Shown here one piece after another: positions 52,358 to 63,252 of a DNA stretch of 64,000 nucleotides. The stretch is from Pseudoxanthomonas sp. PXM02 (GTDB taxonomy: Bacteria > Pseudomonadota > Gammaproteobacteria > Xanthomonadales > Xanthomonadaceae): assembly GCF_014851805.1 (NCBI RefSeq), contig NZ_JACVAK010000001.1, forward strand, positions 372,001 through 436,000, written 5' to 3'. Position numbers and translations under genes: made by a program. Positions within the stretch are counted from its first letter, which is position 1, and each line of letters opens with the position of its first letter. The notes beneath the pieces were generated by a model. That model searched no databases, was not told the DNA's origin, and worked only from the letters and a program-made list of their open reading frames with translations.

Positions 52358-53123
52358 GCCGCACCTCGATGCCTTGCTCGGCCAATACGCTCTTCAACGC
52401 GGGAATCGCGATATGGCCACTATGGAAAACGCTGGCGGCCAGTGCGCCGTCGACATCCGCCTGCAGGAACACGTCGGCGAAATGCTCCATCTCGCCCGCA
52501 CCGCCGGAGGCGATCAGGGGCACGTCGCATACGGAACGTACCGCCTTCAGTTGCACCAGATCGTAGCCGCGCCGCACGCCGTCCTGATCCATGCAATTCA
52601 ACACGATCTCGCCCGCACCCAGTTCCTGCGCCTGCGACACCCAGTCCAGCGTCCGCAGGCCGGCGCCCTGCATCTTCGACGGGTCGCCGGTGTAGCGGCG
52701 CACGCGCCATTCGCCATCCGCTTCCAGGATCGAGTCCACGCCGACAACCACGCACTGCACCCCGAACGCTTCGGCCAGCTCGCCGATCAGATCAGGCCGT
52801 TCCAACGCCGGCGTGTTGACCGACACCTTGTCGGCGCCGCTGTAGAGCACGCGCCGGGCCGTGTCGACATCACGGATGCCGCCGGCCACGCAGAACGGAA
52901 TGTCGAGCAGGCGCGACACCCGTTCGATCCACGCGTAGTCGACGGAGCGCCCTTCCGGACTCGCACTGATGTCGTAGAACACCAGTTCGTCGGCACCCTG
53001 GTCGCGATAGCGCAACGCGAGATCGGCGATATCGCCCATGTCCACGTGGTCACGGAACTTCACGCCCTTCACCACGCGGCCCTCGCGTACGTCCAGGCAC
53101 GGAATGATGCGCCGGCTCAGCAC
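52347..53123 (-). CDS. hisF: Imidazole glycerol phosphate synthase, cyclase subunit
   Basis: A 258-residue TIM barrel. Catalytic Asp in [15 protein letters not shown]; phosphate-binding ends VAGGIRDV and ASGGAGEM. It works with HisH. Starts at GTG 53123, overlapping hisA by 7 bases. Confidence 0.95.
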   Translation of the reverse strand: MLSRRIIPCLDVREGRVVKGVKFRDHVDMGDIADLALRYRDQGADELVFYDISASPEGRSVDYAWIERVSRLLDIPFCVAGGIRDVDTARRVLYSGADKVSVNTPALERPDLIGELAEAFGVQCVVVGVDSILEADGEWRVRRYTGDPSKMQGAGLRTLDWVSQAQELGAGEIVLNCMDQDGVRRGYDLVQLKAVRSVCDVPLIASGGAGEMEHFADVFLQADVDGALAASVFHSGHIAIPALKSVLAEQGIEVRRDN

Positions 53124-53854
53124 GCCAATGCCTCCGGCAGCGTGAAGCGACCTTCCAGCAGCGCGCGCCCCAGCACGATGCCCGCGCAGCCGGCATCGCG
53201 GGCTCCGTTGATATCGACCACCGCACTGACGCCTCCCGAGGCCTGCACGGCAAGCGCCGGCACGGTCGCACGCAGATGCGCGTACAGGTCCAGGTTGGGG
53301 CCGGTCAGCATGCCGTCGCGGGCGATGTCGGTGCACAGCAGATGGCGCAGGCCCGCCTCGGCGTAGCGCGTCGCCAGTTCGCCCAGCGTCTCCGACGCCG
53401 TCTCGGTCCAGCCATGCACCGGCAAGCGCCAGATGCCGTCCCCGTCACGACGCGTGTCAAGCGCCACCGTGATTCGGTCACTGCCGAACTCGGCCAGCCA
53501 CGCCAGCACCGTGTCGGGCTCGCGCACCGACAGCGAGCCGATAACCACGCGATCGGCGCCGGCATCGAGGATGCGGGCGACGTCGTCGCGCTGGCGGACG
53601 CCGCCGCCCGTCTGCACCTTCAATGGCGTGTGCCGTGCGATCTCGACCAGCAGCGGCGCCAGCGTGTAGCCGCCGGCGCGCGCGGCATCCAGATCGACGA
53701 GATGCAGCCATTCGGCACCCTGCACGGCATAGCGCAAGGCGACATCCAGTGGCGCGCCTTCGTAGCGCGTTTCACGGGCGTAGTCGCCCTGCGCCAGGCG
53801 TACGACGCGACCTTCGCGCACGTCGATGGCGGGATAAACGGTGAAACCGGTCAT
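53117..53854 (-). CDS. hisA: Phosphoribosylformimino-AICAR phosphate isomerase
   Basis: A 245-residue TIM barrel homologous to His[16 protein letters not shown] at the N-terminus carries the catalytic Asp; [11 protein letters not shown] and ASGGVSAV bind phosphate. Overlaps hisH by ATGA. Confidence 0.95.
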   Translation of the reverse strand: MTGFTVYPAIDVREGRVVRLAQGDYARETRYEGAPLDVALRYAVQGAEWLHLVDLDAARAGGYTLAPLLVEIARHTPLKVQTGGGVRQRDDVARILDAGADRVVIGSLSVREPDTVLAWLAEFGSDRITVALDTRRDGDGIWRLPVHGWTETASETLGELATRYAEAGLRHLLCTDIARDGMLTGPNLDLYAHLRATVPALAVQASGGVSAVVDINGARDAGCAGIVLGRALLEGRFTLPEALAC

Positions 53855-54450
53855 TGCAATCCGTACTCGATGAAATTCTTCAGCAGACGCGCGCCGACGG
53901 CGCCCGAACGCTCGGGATGGAATTGCGCACCCGCGACATTGCCCCGCTGCACGACGGCGGCGAAGCGCTGGCCATGCTCGCTACTGCACAGGCAGTCGTC
54001 ATCGACGGGTGCGGCATAGCTGTGGACGAAGTAGGCATGGTCACCGTCCGCGATACCTTCAAGTAGCGACGCGTCACGGTTGCGCTGCAGCGTGTTCCAG
54101 CCCATGTGCGGCACGCGGATCCCCGGCGCCGTGGGGAGCTTGCGTACGCGTTCCGGCAGCAGGCCAAGGCATTCCGTGTCGTCCTCCTCGGAATGCGCAA
54201 ACAGCAACTGCACTCCGACGCAGACGCCCAGCAGCGGCTTGTCCAACGCCCGCAGAACGTCGACCAGATCCAGTTCCCTCAACCTTGCCATGCAGACCGC
54301 CGCTGCACCCACACCAGGAAGGATCACGCGGTCGGCGCTACGGATGACATCGGCGTCGCCGGTCAGCTCCGCCTCGACGCCGAGCCGCTGCAGCGCATAG
54401 CGCACCGACCCGATGTTGGAGCCACCGGCATCCACCAGAACCACGTTCAT
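53851..54450 (-). CDS. hisH: Imidazole glycerol phosphate synthase, glutamine amidotransferase subunit
   Basis: A 199-residue class I amidotransferase. The nucleophile is in [11 protein letters not shown], where the usual GxCxGxQ is kept; His and Glu lie in [11 protein letters not shown]. It feeds ammonia to HisF. The ATG at 54450 overlaps the hisB stop (TGATG). Confidence 0.95.
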   Translation of the reverse strand: MNVVLVDAGGSNIGSVRYALQRLGVEAELTGDADVIRSADRVILPGVGAAAVCMARLRELDLVDVLRALDKPLLGVCVGVQLLFAHSEEDDTECLGLLPERVRKLPTAPGIRVPHMGWNTLQRNRDASLLEGIADGDHAYFVHSYAAPVDDDCLCSSEHGQRFAAVVQRGNVAGAQFHPERSGAVGARLLKNFIEYGLQ

Positions 54451-55523
54451 CACAACGCACCCTTGGTCGATGGCAGTTCCGCGCCTTCGCGCTTGATGGC
54501 CTGGCGGAGCGCACGCGCCAGCGCCTTGAAGCTGGCTTCGACCTTGTGGTGGTCGTTGTCGCCTTCCACCTTGAGGTTGAGGTTCAGTCCGGATGCATCG
54601 CAAAGAGACCGGAAGAAATGCGGCACCAGCTCGGTCGGCAGGTCGCCGACGCGCTCGCGCTTGAACTCGCCGCTGAAGACGAAGTACGGCCGCCCGCTGA
54701 AGTCGAGTGCGGCGCTGGCCAAGGTTTCGTCCATCGGCAGCGTGAAACCGTAGCGGCCGATGCCACGCTTATCGCCCAGCGCTTCCTTCAGCGCCTGGCC
54801 CAGCGCAAGGCCGGTGTCCTCGACGGTGTGATGCTCGTCGATGTGCAGGTCGCCGTCGGCGCGCACGTCCAGCGCGAAACCGCCGTGCTTACCGATCTGC
54901 TCCAGCATGTGGTCGAAGAACGGCAGGCCGGTCTTCGCGACCGGTTCGGCGACGCGATCCAGGTCGACTTCGACTCGGATCTTCGTCTCCTTGGTGTTGC
55001 GCTGGACGACGGCGCGGCGCGGCGCATCCGCCAGTTCATGCGCGATGCCGGCCCAGTCCCACTCACCGCCGAATTGCGCGGTCTTCAACTGAAAGCCGCG
55101 GATCTTCAGATTGTCGGCGAACTGGATGTCGGTCGGCCGGTCGCCGACCATGCCCGAACGCGCCCAATCGATGCTGCGGTCCTGCAGGTACGGGACCATC
55201 AGGCCGATGCCGGGCTTGCGCGTGGGTTTGTTCTCGTGCGGCCAGCTTTCGTCGATCAGCACCTCGCGGAAGCGGATGCCCTGGCTTTCGAACACCTGCA
55301 TCATCAGCGCCTGCGGGCCGTCGAAACTGTCACGCGGATACTGCTCGCTGCCAAGGCCGTCCTGGTTGCTGACGATGACGAACTGGTAACCCGCATCGCG
55401 CAACTTCAGCAGCGCCGGGATCACGCCGGCCACGAAGCGCACCTTTTCGTACGCATCGATCTGGAAGTCCTCGGGCTCCTCGATCAGGGTGCCGTCGCGG
55501 TCGATGAAAAGGATGGGCGTCAC
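54450..55523 (-). CDS. hisB: Bifunctional histidinol-phosphatase / imidazoleglycerol-phosphate dehydratase
   Basis: A 357-residue fusion. The N-terminal HAD phosphatase (1-~165) begins [15 protein letters not shown]. The C-terminal dehydratase (about 170-357) has the metal motifs [22 protein letters not shown] and DNDHHKVEA. Starts at GTG 55523, overlapping hisC by ATGA/GTGA style. This fused form is usual for gammaproteobacteria. Confidence 0.95.
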   Translation of the reverse strand: MTPILFIDRDGTLIEEPEDFQIDAYEKVRFVAGVIPALLKLRDAGYQFVIVSNQDGLGSEQYPRDSFDGPQALMMQVFESQGIRFREVLIDESWPHENKPTRKPGIGLMVPYLQDRSIDWARSGMVGDRPTDIQFADNLKIRGFQLKTAQFGGEWDWAGIAHELADAPRRAVVQRNTKETKIRVEVDLDRVAEPVAKTGLPFFDHMLEQIGKHGGFALDVRADGDLHIDEHHTVEDTGLALGQALKEALGDKRGIGRYGFTLPMDETLASAALDFSGRPYFVFSGEFKRERVGDLPTELVPHFFRSLCDASGLNLNLKVEGDNDHHKVEASFKALARALRQAIKREGAELPSTKGAL

Positions 55524-56602
55524 GCGGCCTGCTCCTGCGCGTTGAGGGCCGCAATCACGCGGTCGTTCTGGGTCGGCGACCCGATGGTGATGCGCAAGGC
55601 GTCGCCCAGTTGCGGCGCGGCGCGCTGGTCGCGGACCACGACGCCGGTAGCGAGCAGCGCGCGGAAAGCACCTTCCGCGTCGTCGAAGCGGGCCAGCAGG
55701 TAATTGCCTTGCGACGCGTAGACGCGCCGGACGCCGGCCGTGGTCTCGAGTGCGGTGCGCAGGCGCTCGCGCTCGCTGCGCACCAGCGCAACACGCTCGC
55801 GGGTCTGCGCGAGCGCGGCGTCCGACAGGCCTTCCAGTGCAAGGTCGGCGCATGGCGTCGGCACCGGATACGGCGCCTGGCAGCGCTGCAGCACGGCAAT
55901 CAGGTCCGCATCGCCGATCACGACACCGATCCGTGCCGCTGCCAGCGCATGGGCCTTGGACAGTGTGCGGAGCACGGCGATGTTGGAATGCGCTGTCAGC
56001 AGCGTGGTTGCGGATGCGCTGTCGGCGAACTCGCCATAGGCCTCGTCGACCACGACCAGCGCCTTGCCTTCCAACGCGCGGGCCAGCGACGCGATGGCGT
56101 CGAGCGGAATGGCCGAACCGGCCGGATTCGACGGCGAGCACAGGAAGACCAGCTTGGCGCCCTGCCCCATCGCTGCTTCACGGATCGCGTCGAGATCGGC
56201 GACCAGGCCGTCGTCGCTGTCCAGCAGCGGCACTTCGAGGATCGGGGCGCCTTGCAGCCTCGCGCACACCGCATACATGCCGAACACCGGCGGCGTCACC
56301 ACGATCGCGTCCTGACCCGGCACGCACAGCGCGCGCACCAGCAGGTCGATCGCCTCGTCGCTGCCGCGGCCGACCAGCAGCTGTTCCGGAGAAACCCCAT
56401 AAAGTTGCGCCAACCGCGCACGCAACGCTGGCGGCTGCGGATCGGGATAGCGCCGGCTGCGACCCTGTCCGTCGGCAGGATTCGCCCACGCGGACTCGTT
56501 GGCGTTCAACCAGACATCGCCCCGCAGCGCCTCGCTGCGCGCGGACTTGTAACCGGCGAAATCGCGCAGGTCCGGACGGACGAGAGACAGGACGCCGCTC
56601 AT
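55520..56602 (-). CDS. hisC: Histidinol-phosphate aminotransferase
   Basis: A 360-residue PLP enzyme of fold type I. PLP lysine lies in [13 protein letters not shown]; other marks are [28 protein letters not shown] and [10 protein letters not shown] 56602 overlaps the hisD stop. Confidence 0.95.
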   Translation of the reverse strand: MSGVLSLVRPDLRDFAGYKSARSEALRGDVWLNANESAWANPADGQGRSRRYPDPQPPALRARLAQLYGVSPEQLLVGRGSDEAIDLLVRALCVPGQDAIVVTPPVFGMYAVCARLQGAPILEVPLLDSDDGLVADLDAIREAAMGQGAKLVFLCSPSNPAGSAIPLDAIASLARALEGKALVVVDEAYGEFADSASATTLLTAHSNIAVLRTLSKAHALAAARIGVVIGDADLIAVLQRCQAPYPVPTPCADLALEGLSDAALAQTRERVALVRSERERLRTALETTAGVRRVYASQGNYLLARFDDAEGAFRALLATGVVVRDQRAAPQLGDALRITIGSPTQNDRVIAALNAQEQAA

Positions 56603-57912
56603 GCGGCCGCCTTGCGCAGGCGCAGCGCAACGGCATTGGCGTGCGCATCCAGTCCTTCGGCGCGCGCCAGCGTCAGCGCGCACTCACCGATGGCGGCGAT
56701 GCCCGCGCGATTGGCGGACTGCACGCTGACGAAGTTCTGGAAGCTGGCCACGCTGACGCCGCTGTAGGCACGCGCCGCACCGCTGGTGGGCAGCACGTGG
56801 TTGGTGCCGCTGCAGTAGTCGCCCAGCGCCTCCGGCGTGTAGTCGCCGAGGAACACCGAACCCGCCGCCTCCACGCGATCCAGCCACGCACGCGGCTCGC
56901 GCAACGCGACGATCAGGTGTTCCGGCGCATAGCGGTTGCTGATCGCGAAGGCGTCATCCAGCGAAGCGACCTTGACCAGGCGCGACGCCGACAGCGCCTG
57001 CCGCGCGATATCGGCACGGTCGAGCGCGGCAAGCTGCGTCGCCAGTTCGGCCTGCACCCGTGCGATCAAACCTTCGTCATCGGACAGCAGCAGCACCTGC
57101 GAATCCGGCCCGTGCTCGGCCTGCGACAGCAGGTCGGCCGCGACAAAGCCCGCATCCGCGCCGGCATCAGCGATCACCAGCACTTCGGATGGACCCGCCG
57201 GCATATCGATGGCGGCGGCGCCTGTTTGCGTCACCTGCCGCTTGGCTTCGGTCACGTAACTGTTGCCTGGACCAAACAGTTTGTCGCAGGCCGGCACGCT
57301 GTCGGTGCCGAACGCCATTGCCGCGATTGCCTGCGCACCGCCCAGCTTGAACACGCGGCGCACGCCGGTCAGTTGCGCGGCGACCAGCACCGCCGGATCC
57401 GCCGTGCCATCGCGGCGCGGCGGTGTGCACAGCACTACTTCGCGGCAACCCGCCAGACGCGCGGGGACGCCCAGCATCAGCGCCGTCGACGGCAGCGGCG
57501 CGCTGCCGGCCGGCACGTACAGGCCCACGCGCGGAATCGGGCGGATCACGCGCTCGCAGACCACGCCAGGAGCGGTTTCCACCGCATACGGCTGTGCCAT
57601 GCCAGCGCGGTGGAACGCCTCGATGCGCTCGGCCGCCTCCTGCATCGCATGCCGCAGATCCGCGGGAACGGCGGCGTGCGCAGCGGCGAATTCCTCGGCG
57701 CTGACTTCGAACGTGGCGAGCTCCACGCCGTCGAAACGCGCGGTGACCTCTCGCAGTGCCTCATCGCCGCGCGTCTGCACGTCGTCCAGCAGCGCGGCGA
57801 CGGACTCGCGCGTGCGCTGCGCCACGGTCTGCACCGGACGCGCCAGCAATGCGCTGCGCGCCGCCGCATCCAGTGCGTTCCAGTCGTACACGGGTGCAGG
57901 CGAAGCGCTCAT
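56599..57912 (-). CDS. hisD: Histidinol dehydrogenase
   Basis: A 437-residue zinc enzyme for the last two oxidations. Signature: [29 protein letters not shown], and the metal region [20 protein letters not shown] 57912 overlaps hisG. Confidence 0.96.
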   Translation of the reverse strand: MSASPAPVYDWNALDAAARSALLARPVQTVAQRTRESVAALLDDVQTRGDEALREVTARFDGVELATFEVSAEEFAAAHAAVPADLRHAMQEAAERIEAFHRAGMAQPYAVETAPGVVCERVIRPIPRVGLYVPAGSAPLPSTALMLGVPARLAGCREVVLCTPPRRDGTADPAVLVAAQLTGVRRVFKLGGAQAIAAMAFGTDSVPACDKLFGPGNSYVTEAKRQVTQTGAAAIDMPAGPSEVLVIADAGADAGFVAADLLSQAEHGPDSQVLLLSDDEGLIARVQAELATQLAALDRADIARQALSASRLVKVASLDDAFAISNRYAPEHLIVALREPRAWLDRVEAAGSVFLGDYTPEALGDYCSGTNHVLPTSGAARAYSGVSVASFQNFVSVQSANRAGIAAIGECALTLARAEGLDAHANAVALRLRKAAA

Positions 57913-58823
57913 GCCAGCGACCTCTCGACCGACAGCACCATCAAACCCTGCGCGCCGGCACGCTGCAGTTCTTCGAGTCGTTGCCAAGTGACCGTGCCGT
58001 GGCACATCGCTTGCAGCGACAGCGGACCTTCCTCGCCGCCCGGCAGGGTGATCAGCCCGTCGCTGTCGCCCAGCAGCCGCGACAGGGCCGGCACGGTGTC
58101 ACGCTCGGCGCGGAACATCAGTAGCTTGCTGTCCTTCAGCTTCAGCACGCCGTCCAGACGGCGCAGCAGCATGTCGGCCAGACCGGCGCGGGCGTCGTCG
58201 AACTCGCGTGCCGGTCCTGCCAGCACCGCCTCGCTGTCGAGCAGGGTTTCAACCGGCTTCAGCTGGTTGGCGGCGAGCGTCGCGCCGCTCGATACCAGAT
58301 CGCAGATCAGGTCGGCCGTGCCGAGCTTCGGCGCGATCTCCACCGAACCGGACAGTTCGACCACCGCAGCGTCGATGCCGCGCGCCTGCAGCCACTGGCG
58401 CAGAACCGACGGATAGCTGGTGGCGATGCGCAGGCCCTGCAGCTGCTGCGGACCTTCCCACTCCCAGCTCTCCGGGATGGCCAGCATCAGACGGCAACTG
58501 CCGAAACCCAGCGGGCGCAGTTCGCGATAGGCGGGCGGCAAGCCGTTGAGGGCACGCTCGCCGGCCTGCTCGTCCAGTTCGTTGCGGCCGACAATGCCGA
58601 AATCGCAGACGCCATCGGCGATCAGCCCGGGGATGTCGTCGTCGCGGACCAGCAGCAGGTCGACCGGCAGGGATTCGCCGTAGCAGAACAGCTTGTCGCG
58701 GCTCTCGCGCCAGCTCAGGCCACAGGCAGCCAACAAGGTGCGCGCAGGCTCGGCCAGCCGACCGCTCTTCTGGATGGCGATGCGCAGACGCTCGCGCGTC
58801 GCGGGGGTCAGGGAGGGACTCAT
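57909..58823 (-). CDS. hisG: ATP phosphoribosyltransferase (long form)
   Basis: A 304-residue enzyme for the committed step of histidine synthesis. [13 protein letters not shown] starts the catalytic part, [12 protein letters not shown] and [18 protein letters not shown] follow, and a C-terminal regulatory domain (about 225-304) gives feedback inhibition by histidine. It is the long, HisZ-independent form. It starts 8 bases after the hisR stop. Confidence 0.95.
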   Translation of the reverse strand: MSPSLTPATRERLRIAIQKSGRLAEPARTLLAACGLSWRESRDKLFCYGESLPVDLLLVRDDDIPGLIADGVCDFGIVGRNELDEQAGERALNGLPPAYRELRPLGFGSCRLMLAIPESWEWEGPQQLQGLRIATSYPSVLRQWLQARGIDAAVVELSGSVEIAPKLGTADLICDLVSSGATLAANQLKPVETLLDSEAVLAGPAREFDDARAGLADMLLRRLDGVLKLKDSKLLMFRAERDTVPALSRLLGDSDGLITLPGGEEGPLSLQAMCHGTVTWQRLEELQRAGAQGLMVLSVERSLA

Positions 58824-58831
58824 GGGAGAAC

Positions 58832-59173
58832 TCAGTGGGAAGCGGAAGCCGTCGCGGCCTGCTGGCGCTGGACGGCGGTGGCGTAACCGCCGGCGCCGCG
58901 TTCCAGCGTGCGGGCGACGCGGCCGATGGTGGTCACGCTGACCTGGGTCAGGTCATGGATCTCGCGGTAAGGGACCCCCTTCAACAGCAGGGGCACCACC
59001 CGCCAGCGGTCGGACATGGCTTCCAGCTCCGCCGGCGTGCAGAGGTCTTCCAGAAACGCCCGCACCTCATCCGCCTGGCCCAGCGCGGCCAGGGCGTCGG
59101 ACAGCGCGAGCAGCGGGCCGGCGGCGGTATCCGAGTCTTCGTTGGGGGAACGGCGCTTCACGGGAAGGGTCAT
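58832..59173 (-). CDS. hisR: TrpR/YerC-family regulator of histidine synthesis (HisR-type)
   Basis: A 113-residue protein of the TrpR superfamily. The core is [20 protein letters not shown] and [20 protein letters not shown], the helix-turn-helix of YerC/YecD proteins. It is first in the his operon. A TrpR-like palindrome overlaps its own promoter, so it likely represses the operon in response to histidine. The start ATG 59173 has no obvious Shine-Dalgarno. Confidence 0.88.
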   Translation of the reverse strand: MTLPVKRRSPNEDSDTAAGPLLALSDALAALGQADEVRAFLEDLCTPAELEAMSDRWRVVPLLLKGVPYREIHDLTQVSVTTIGRVARTLERGAGGYATAVQRQQAATASASH

Positions 59174-59177
59174 CCAA

Positions 59178-59197
59178 TGTATTAATGCGCTAGTACA
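59178..59197. promoter_or_regulatory. Probable HisR operator
   Basis: TGTATTAATGCGCTAGTACA resembles the TrpR-type box (GTACTAG...CTAGTAC) with arms TGTA-TA and TA-TACA. Flanking AATG/CATT extend the symmetry to 24 bp. It overlaps the end of the -10 element and the expected transcript start. Confidence 0.7.
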
Positions 59198-59223
59198 TTA
59201 ATGCGATTGCTGCGGAGCGTCAA
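59195..59223 (-). promoter_or_regulatory. Sigma-70 promoter of the hisR-his operon
   Basis: On the minus strand TTGACG (59223-59218), a 17-base spacer, then TAATGT (59200-59195). The operator at 59178-59197 overlaps the -10. The leader would be only about 15-20 bases, too short for a histidine attenuator. Confidence 0.7.
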
Positions 59224-59434
59224 GCCGCCGTCATCCGGGCCGCGCCCCTTGCTGGATCGCGTTGCCTGAACCGCACTGTCTGGATACGGGCGCGGATTGC
59301 GTTGTCTTGGGCAGGACAGCACGGGGGACCGCGATGGACTGGAGCGGACACGGACGATGAGTACACTGCCAAGGACGCCTGAACGCCGGACCGGAGACTC
59401 CGACGGCCCTGAGGGCCACCCGGGGGGGACGGGC

Positions 59435-61267
59435 ATGCAGTCACCGCGAAACGCACTCCGCATGGGCCGCCGGCTCGCTGCCCGCGTGTGCTTCCTGTTG
59501 CTGGCGTTCCTTCCCCTGCTGGCCGCCGCCGACACGCCCGCCCGGATCGCCACCGACGCCAGCTACCTGCCGCTGGCGCCGCAGACCACCTACCTGCACG
59601 ACGCCGGCGGCAGCGCGACGCTTGCCGACGCGAAGCGCCTGCTCGACGCCGGGCGTTTCGGTCCGCTCCCCAATGGCGATGCGTCATTCGGCTTCCAGAC
59701 CGGCGCGTTCTGGTTCCACGTGGCCGTGACGAACGAAAACGCACGCGAGCAGCGCTGGCTGCTGGTACAGCAGTACGCCCTGAGCGACCGCATCGACGTG
59801 TATGCGCGCTACCCCGACGGCCGCACGGTACACCACGTCGGCGGCGACACCTTTCCGTTCGAACAGCGCAGCGTCCGCTATCGCCATCCCAACTTCTGGC
59901 TCGACCTGCCGACGGGCCAACAGGTCGACCTGATCGTGCGCGTGCAGAGCCAGAGCTCGATGCAGGTGCCGCTGTTCCTGTACACGCCCGCCGCCTTCGC
60001 CGAACTGTCGCGCGATGGCCAGTTGGGCATCGGCATCTACTACGGCATCCTGCTGGCGCTGTTCTTCTACAACCTGGTGCTGTGGCTGGTGCTGCGCGAC
60101 GGCAGCTACTTCTGGTACCTGTTCCACATCAGCGCGTTCGGGCTGGTGCTGTTCACCCTCAACGGCCTGGGCTTCGAGTACCTGTGGCCGCATTCCACCT
60201 GGCTGGCGGACAAATCGGTACCGCTGTCGGTCTGCCTGGCGCAGATCGGCATGCAGCAGTTCTCGCGTACGTTCCTGGACCTGGGCACGCGATGGCGGCT
60301 GGGCGACCGCATCAGCAAGGCGATCATCGGCTTCTTCGTGCTGCTCGGCATTGCGGCGACCCAGCTGCCGTACCACGTGGCCACGCCGATCGCTTCGGCG
60401 GCGGTGTTCCCCAGCATCGTCTGGATCGCGGTGATCACGCTGATGGTGGTGCGCACCGGCTACCGGCCGGCGAAGGTGTTCCTGCTGGCCTGGGCGATGT
60501 TCCTGTTGGGCACCGGCATCTTCGTGGCATTGGCGTTCGGCCTGCTGCCCAAGACCTTCCTGACCGAGTACGGCGTGCAGATCGGTTCGGCGCTGGAAAT
60601 GCTGCTGCTGTCGGTGGCGCTGGGTTACCGCTACGCCGCCCTGCGCAACGAGAACGAACGCATCGTGCGCGATGCCAAGAATTCGCTCGAAGCGCAGGTG
60701 ATCGAGCGGACCGGCGAACTGCGCCAGGCGATGTCGGAACTGGAGAGCGCTCACCACCGGCTGCGCGAATCCAGCCGCCTCGACGGCCTGACTGATCTCT
60801 ACAACCGCACGCATTTCCGCGAAGCCTTCGAGCACCTGCTGTCGCAGTCGCGCAACTCGCAACGGCCGATCTCGCTGCTGATGATCGACCTGGACCACTT
60901 CAAACGCATCAACGACACCTACGGCCACCTGGTCGGCGACGACTGCCTGCGCTGCACGTCGAACACACTGGCCGAGACGCTGCGCCCGCACGGCGCGCTG
61001 CTGGCGCGATTCGGCGGTGAGGAGTTCATCGCCGCCCTGCCCGGCATGGGCCTGGGCGAAGCCAGCGTGGTCGCCGAAGAACTGCGCCAGGCACTGCGTG
61101 CGCAGCCATGCCGCAGCGGTGAACTGGAGATCGCGGTCTCGGCCAGCATCGGCGTGCACTGCGTCGACCTGGAAGCCCGCGACAGCCTGGAGTCTGCGTT
61201 GCAGGTGGCCGACCAGGCGCTGTATGCCGCCAAGGCCGAAGGGCGGGATTGCGTAAGGACGCTGTAG
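59435..61267 (+). CDS. 7TMR-DISM diguanylate cyclase (membrane GGDEF sensor)
   Basis: A 610-residue protein. Signal sequence, then a periplasmic 7TMR-DISMED2 domain (about 40-190), seven membrane helices (about 195-395), a coiled coil and a GGDEF domain (about 440-610) with intact G527GEEF, so it should make c-di-GMP. No RxxD inhibition site is seen. I chose ATG 59435, preceded by a G-rich stretch and beginning the signal peptide; in-frame ATGs at 59357 and 59462 are alternatives. The periplasmic ligand is unknown. Confidence 0.88.
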   Translation: MQSPRNALRMGRRLAARVCFLLLAFLPLLAAADTPARIATDASYLPLAPQTTYLHDAGGSATLADAKRLLDAGRFGPLPNGDASFGFQTGAFWFHVAVTNENAREQRWLLVQQYALSDRIDVYARYPDGRTVHHVGGDTFPFEQRSVRYRHPNFWLDLPTGQQVDLIVRVQSQSSMQVPLFLYTPAAFAELSRDGQLGIGIYYGILLALFFYNLVLWLVLRDGSYFWYLFHISAFGLVLFTLNGLGFEYLWPHSTWLADKSVPLSVCLAQIGMQQFSRTFLDLGTRWRLGDRISKAIIGFFVLLGIAATQLPYHVATPIASAAVFPSIVWIAVITLMVVRTGYRPAKVFLLAWAMFLLGTGIFVALAFGLLPKTFLTEYGVQIGSALEMLLLSVALGYRYAALRNENERIVRDAKNSLEAQVIERTGELRQAMSELESAHHRLRESSRLDGLTDLYNRTHFREAFEHLLSQSRNSQRPISLLMIDLDHFKRINDTYGHLVGDDCLRCTSNTLAETLRPHGALLARFGGEEFIAALPGMGLGEASVVAEELRQALRAQPCRSGELEIAVSASIGVHCVDLEARDSLESALQVADQALYAAKAEGRDCVRTL

Positions 61268-61280
61268 GACTGGGGATCTC

Positions 61281-61346
61281 AGGTGTGGGAGCGACGTAAG
61301 TCGCGATAGCTTTAAAAAGCTCGCGACTTACGTCGCTCCCACACCT
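61281..61346. repeat. Near-perfect long palindrome (GAGCGACGT family), copy 3
   Basis: Perfect 26-bp arms (AGGTGTGGGAGCGACGTAAG then TCGCGA at 61281-61306; complement at 61321-61346). The 14-base loop itself contains GCTTT-AA-AAAGC, so nearly the whole 66 bases fold. It lies between two convergent genes and is a likely bidirectional terminator. Confidence 0.9.
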
Positions 61347-61361
61347 ACTTTTCCCGACGGC

Positions 61362-63251
61362 TCAGCGATTGCGGACCGCGGCGAGGATCTCGCCTGATTC
61401 CACCAGACGCACCGCGGTAGCCACTTCGCCATCCAGCGCACGGTCGCGATCGAGGAACGGGATCTTCGCGCGGATCGCGGCGTGTGCGGCCGCGACAGCG
61501 TGGCCGGGATGGAAGGCTTCGCTGGATGCCAGCGCGGAGCGCAGGGCTTCGACTTCGGCCAGGAATCCGTCGCGCCCTTCAGCACCCGCCTGCGGACCAC
61601 CCGCGACCTTCACGGCCAGGCCTTCGGCGTCGGTGCGATCCGACAGGGCGCGGGCGGCATTGATCATGTCGCGACGCAGGTCCAGTGCCTGTGCGGCGGT
61701 GTACAGCTCCAGCGCCAGCACCTTGCCCAGGTCCTGCACCATCGCCAGCACGTGGCGTGCTTCGTTGGCGCCCATCGACACATGGTCTTCCGCATTCGCG
61801 CTGGTCGGCACCGAGAACACGCTGGCCGGGTGCGCGCGGCTGGCCAGGTCGTTGACGATGGCCGCCGCCGAGTACTGCACGATCATGTGGCCCGACTCGG
61901 TACCGTCCTCGTTGCCGATCAGGAATGCCGGCAGGCCGTCGTTGGTCGACGGATCGACCAGCTTGTTGAGGCGGCGCTCGGAGATGGAGGCCAGCGTCGG
62001 GATGGCCGCCTTCACGTAGCTCATCGCCAGCGCCAGCGGCATGCCGTGGAAGTGGCCGGCGGAGATCACCTGCTCTTCGACGTGCTCGGACTGTTTGTCC
62101 GGGAACACCAGCGGATTGTCGGTGACCGCGTTGAGTTCGATCTCCAGCACGCGACGCGCCTGCTCGACCGCATCACGCACGGCGCCATGCACCTGCGGGA
62201 TGCAGCGCAGCGAGTAGCTGTCCTGCGGCTGGTGCTTCTTGCCGCCGCGGAACGGCATGAAACGCAGGTAGAACTTCTCGCGACCGTGGCGCTGGTCGGT
62301 CGGCACCCAGTCCCAGCCGATGTCGAAACGCAGCGCCTGCGCCTCGGCGGTGTCCCAGCTGCGCGGCAGCCACGGGCGGAACTTCGGCACCAGGTGATAA
62401 GGAATGTCGGCCAGCGTCGAACCGTCGAGCAGATCGCGCAACCGCCCCGCGACGTGCACCTGGCCCGGATGCGGGCGCAGCGCGTGCACTTCCTCGGCGA
62501 ACGCGCCCAGGCGGCCGGCGAACGCGTCGATCGTCATCGCGGCAGCGAGGTCGGCGGTATCCAGCAGCTGGTCCAGGCGGTACGTGGCCAGCACGCCCAT
62601 CGCCAGCATCTGTGCGGTGCCGTTGTTGAGCGCCAGGCCTTCCTTGTACGACAGGCTGACCGGCGACAGGCCCGCGCGCTTCAGCGCATCAGCACCGGCA
62701 ATGCGCTCGCCTTCATAGAACGCTTCGCCGCCGCCCAGCAGCACGATGGCCAGGTGCGACAGCGGCGCCAGGTCGCCCGAGGCGCCGACCGAACCCAGCG
62801 ACGGCACCACCGGCACGATGCCGGCGTTGAGCATCGCTGCCAGCGCCTGCAGGGTCTCCACGCGGATGCCGGAATGCCCCTTCAGCAGCGTGTTGATGCG
62901 GATGCCGAGCATGGCGCGGACGATCTCCGGCGCCATCGGCTCGCCCACGCACACGGCATGGGTGACGATCAGGTTGTACTGCAGTTCCTCGTGCAGCGAA
63001 CGACCGGACTTCACCGCCCCCGGCAGTTCGTCGCGCAGCGGATGTGCACCGAGCAGCTTGTCGGCGTTGCTGCCGAAGCCGGTGGAGACGCCGTAGATCG
63101 GCTCTTCGCGGCGGACCTGTTCGGCCAGGAAGTCGGCGGCGCGCGCGACGGCCTTCAGCGCGCCCTTGTCCAGTTCGACGCTGGCGCCGAACGCGATCTC
63201 GACCAGCTTGTCGCGGGTCAGCGACTTGCCATCCAGCAGGATCGGCTTCAT
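61362..63251 (-). CDS. Histidine ammonia-lyase-like enzyme with extra segments
   Basis: A 629-residue MIO-dependent lyase. The self-cyclising triad is Ala157-Ser158-Gly159 (GSVGASGDLAPL). Further marks: YGVSTGFGSNAD, LQYNLIVTHAVCVG (the T-H pair resembles the S-H of histidine lyases rather than tyrosine/phenylalanine ones), DSYSLRCIPQVHGA, and the C-terminal IPFLDRDRALD. Histidine ammonia-lyases are about 510 residues. The excess falls in an insertion around 282-341 (rich in W, R and K, before QDSYSLRC) and another around 525-560. No hutU/hutI genes are present. It sits directly behind hisS (1-base gap). Activity on another amino acid is possible. Confidence 0.8.
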   Translation of the reverse strand: MKPILLDGKSLTRDKLVEIAFGASVELDKGALKAVARAADFLAEQVRREEPIYGVSTGFGSNADKLLGAHPLRDELPGAVKSGRSLHEELQYNLIVTHAVCVGEPMAPEIVRAMLGIRINTLLKGHSGIRVETLQALAAMLNAGIVPVVPSLGSVGASGDLAPLSHLAIVLLGGGEAFYEGERIAGADALKRAGLSPVSLSYKEGLALNNGTAQMLAMGVLATYRLDQLLDTADLAAAMTIDAFAGRLGAFAEEVHALRPHPGQVHVAGRLRDLLDGSTLADIPYHLVPKFRPWLPRSWDTAEAQALRFDIGWDWVPTDQRHGREKFYLRFMPFRGGKKHQPQDSYSLRCIPQVHGAVRDAVEQARRVLEIELNAVTDNPLVFPDKQSEHVEEQVISAGHFHGMPLALAMSYVKAAIPTLASISERRLNKLVDPSTNDGLPAFLIGNEDGTESGHMIVQYSAAAIVNDLASRAHPASVFSVPTSANAEDHVSMGANEARHVLAMVQDLGKVLALELYTAAQALDLRRDMINAARALSDRTDAEGLAVKVAGGPQAGAEGRDGFLAEVEALRSALASSEAFHPGHAVAAAHAAIRAKIPFLDRDRALDGEVATAVRLVESGEILAAVRNR

Positions 63252-63252
63252 G

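Noticed and set aside
58824-58831. Histidine attenuator leader before hisG
   Set aside because: Only 8 bases separate hisR and hisG, and the operon promoter is upstream of hisR with a very short leader.
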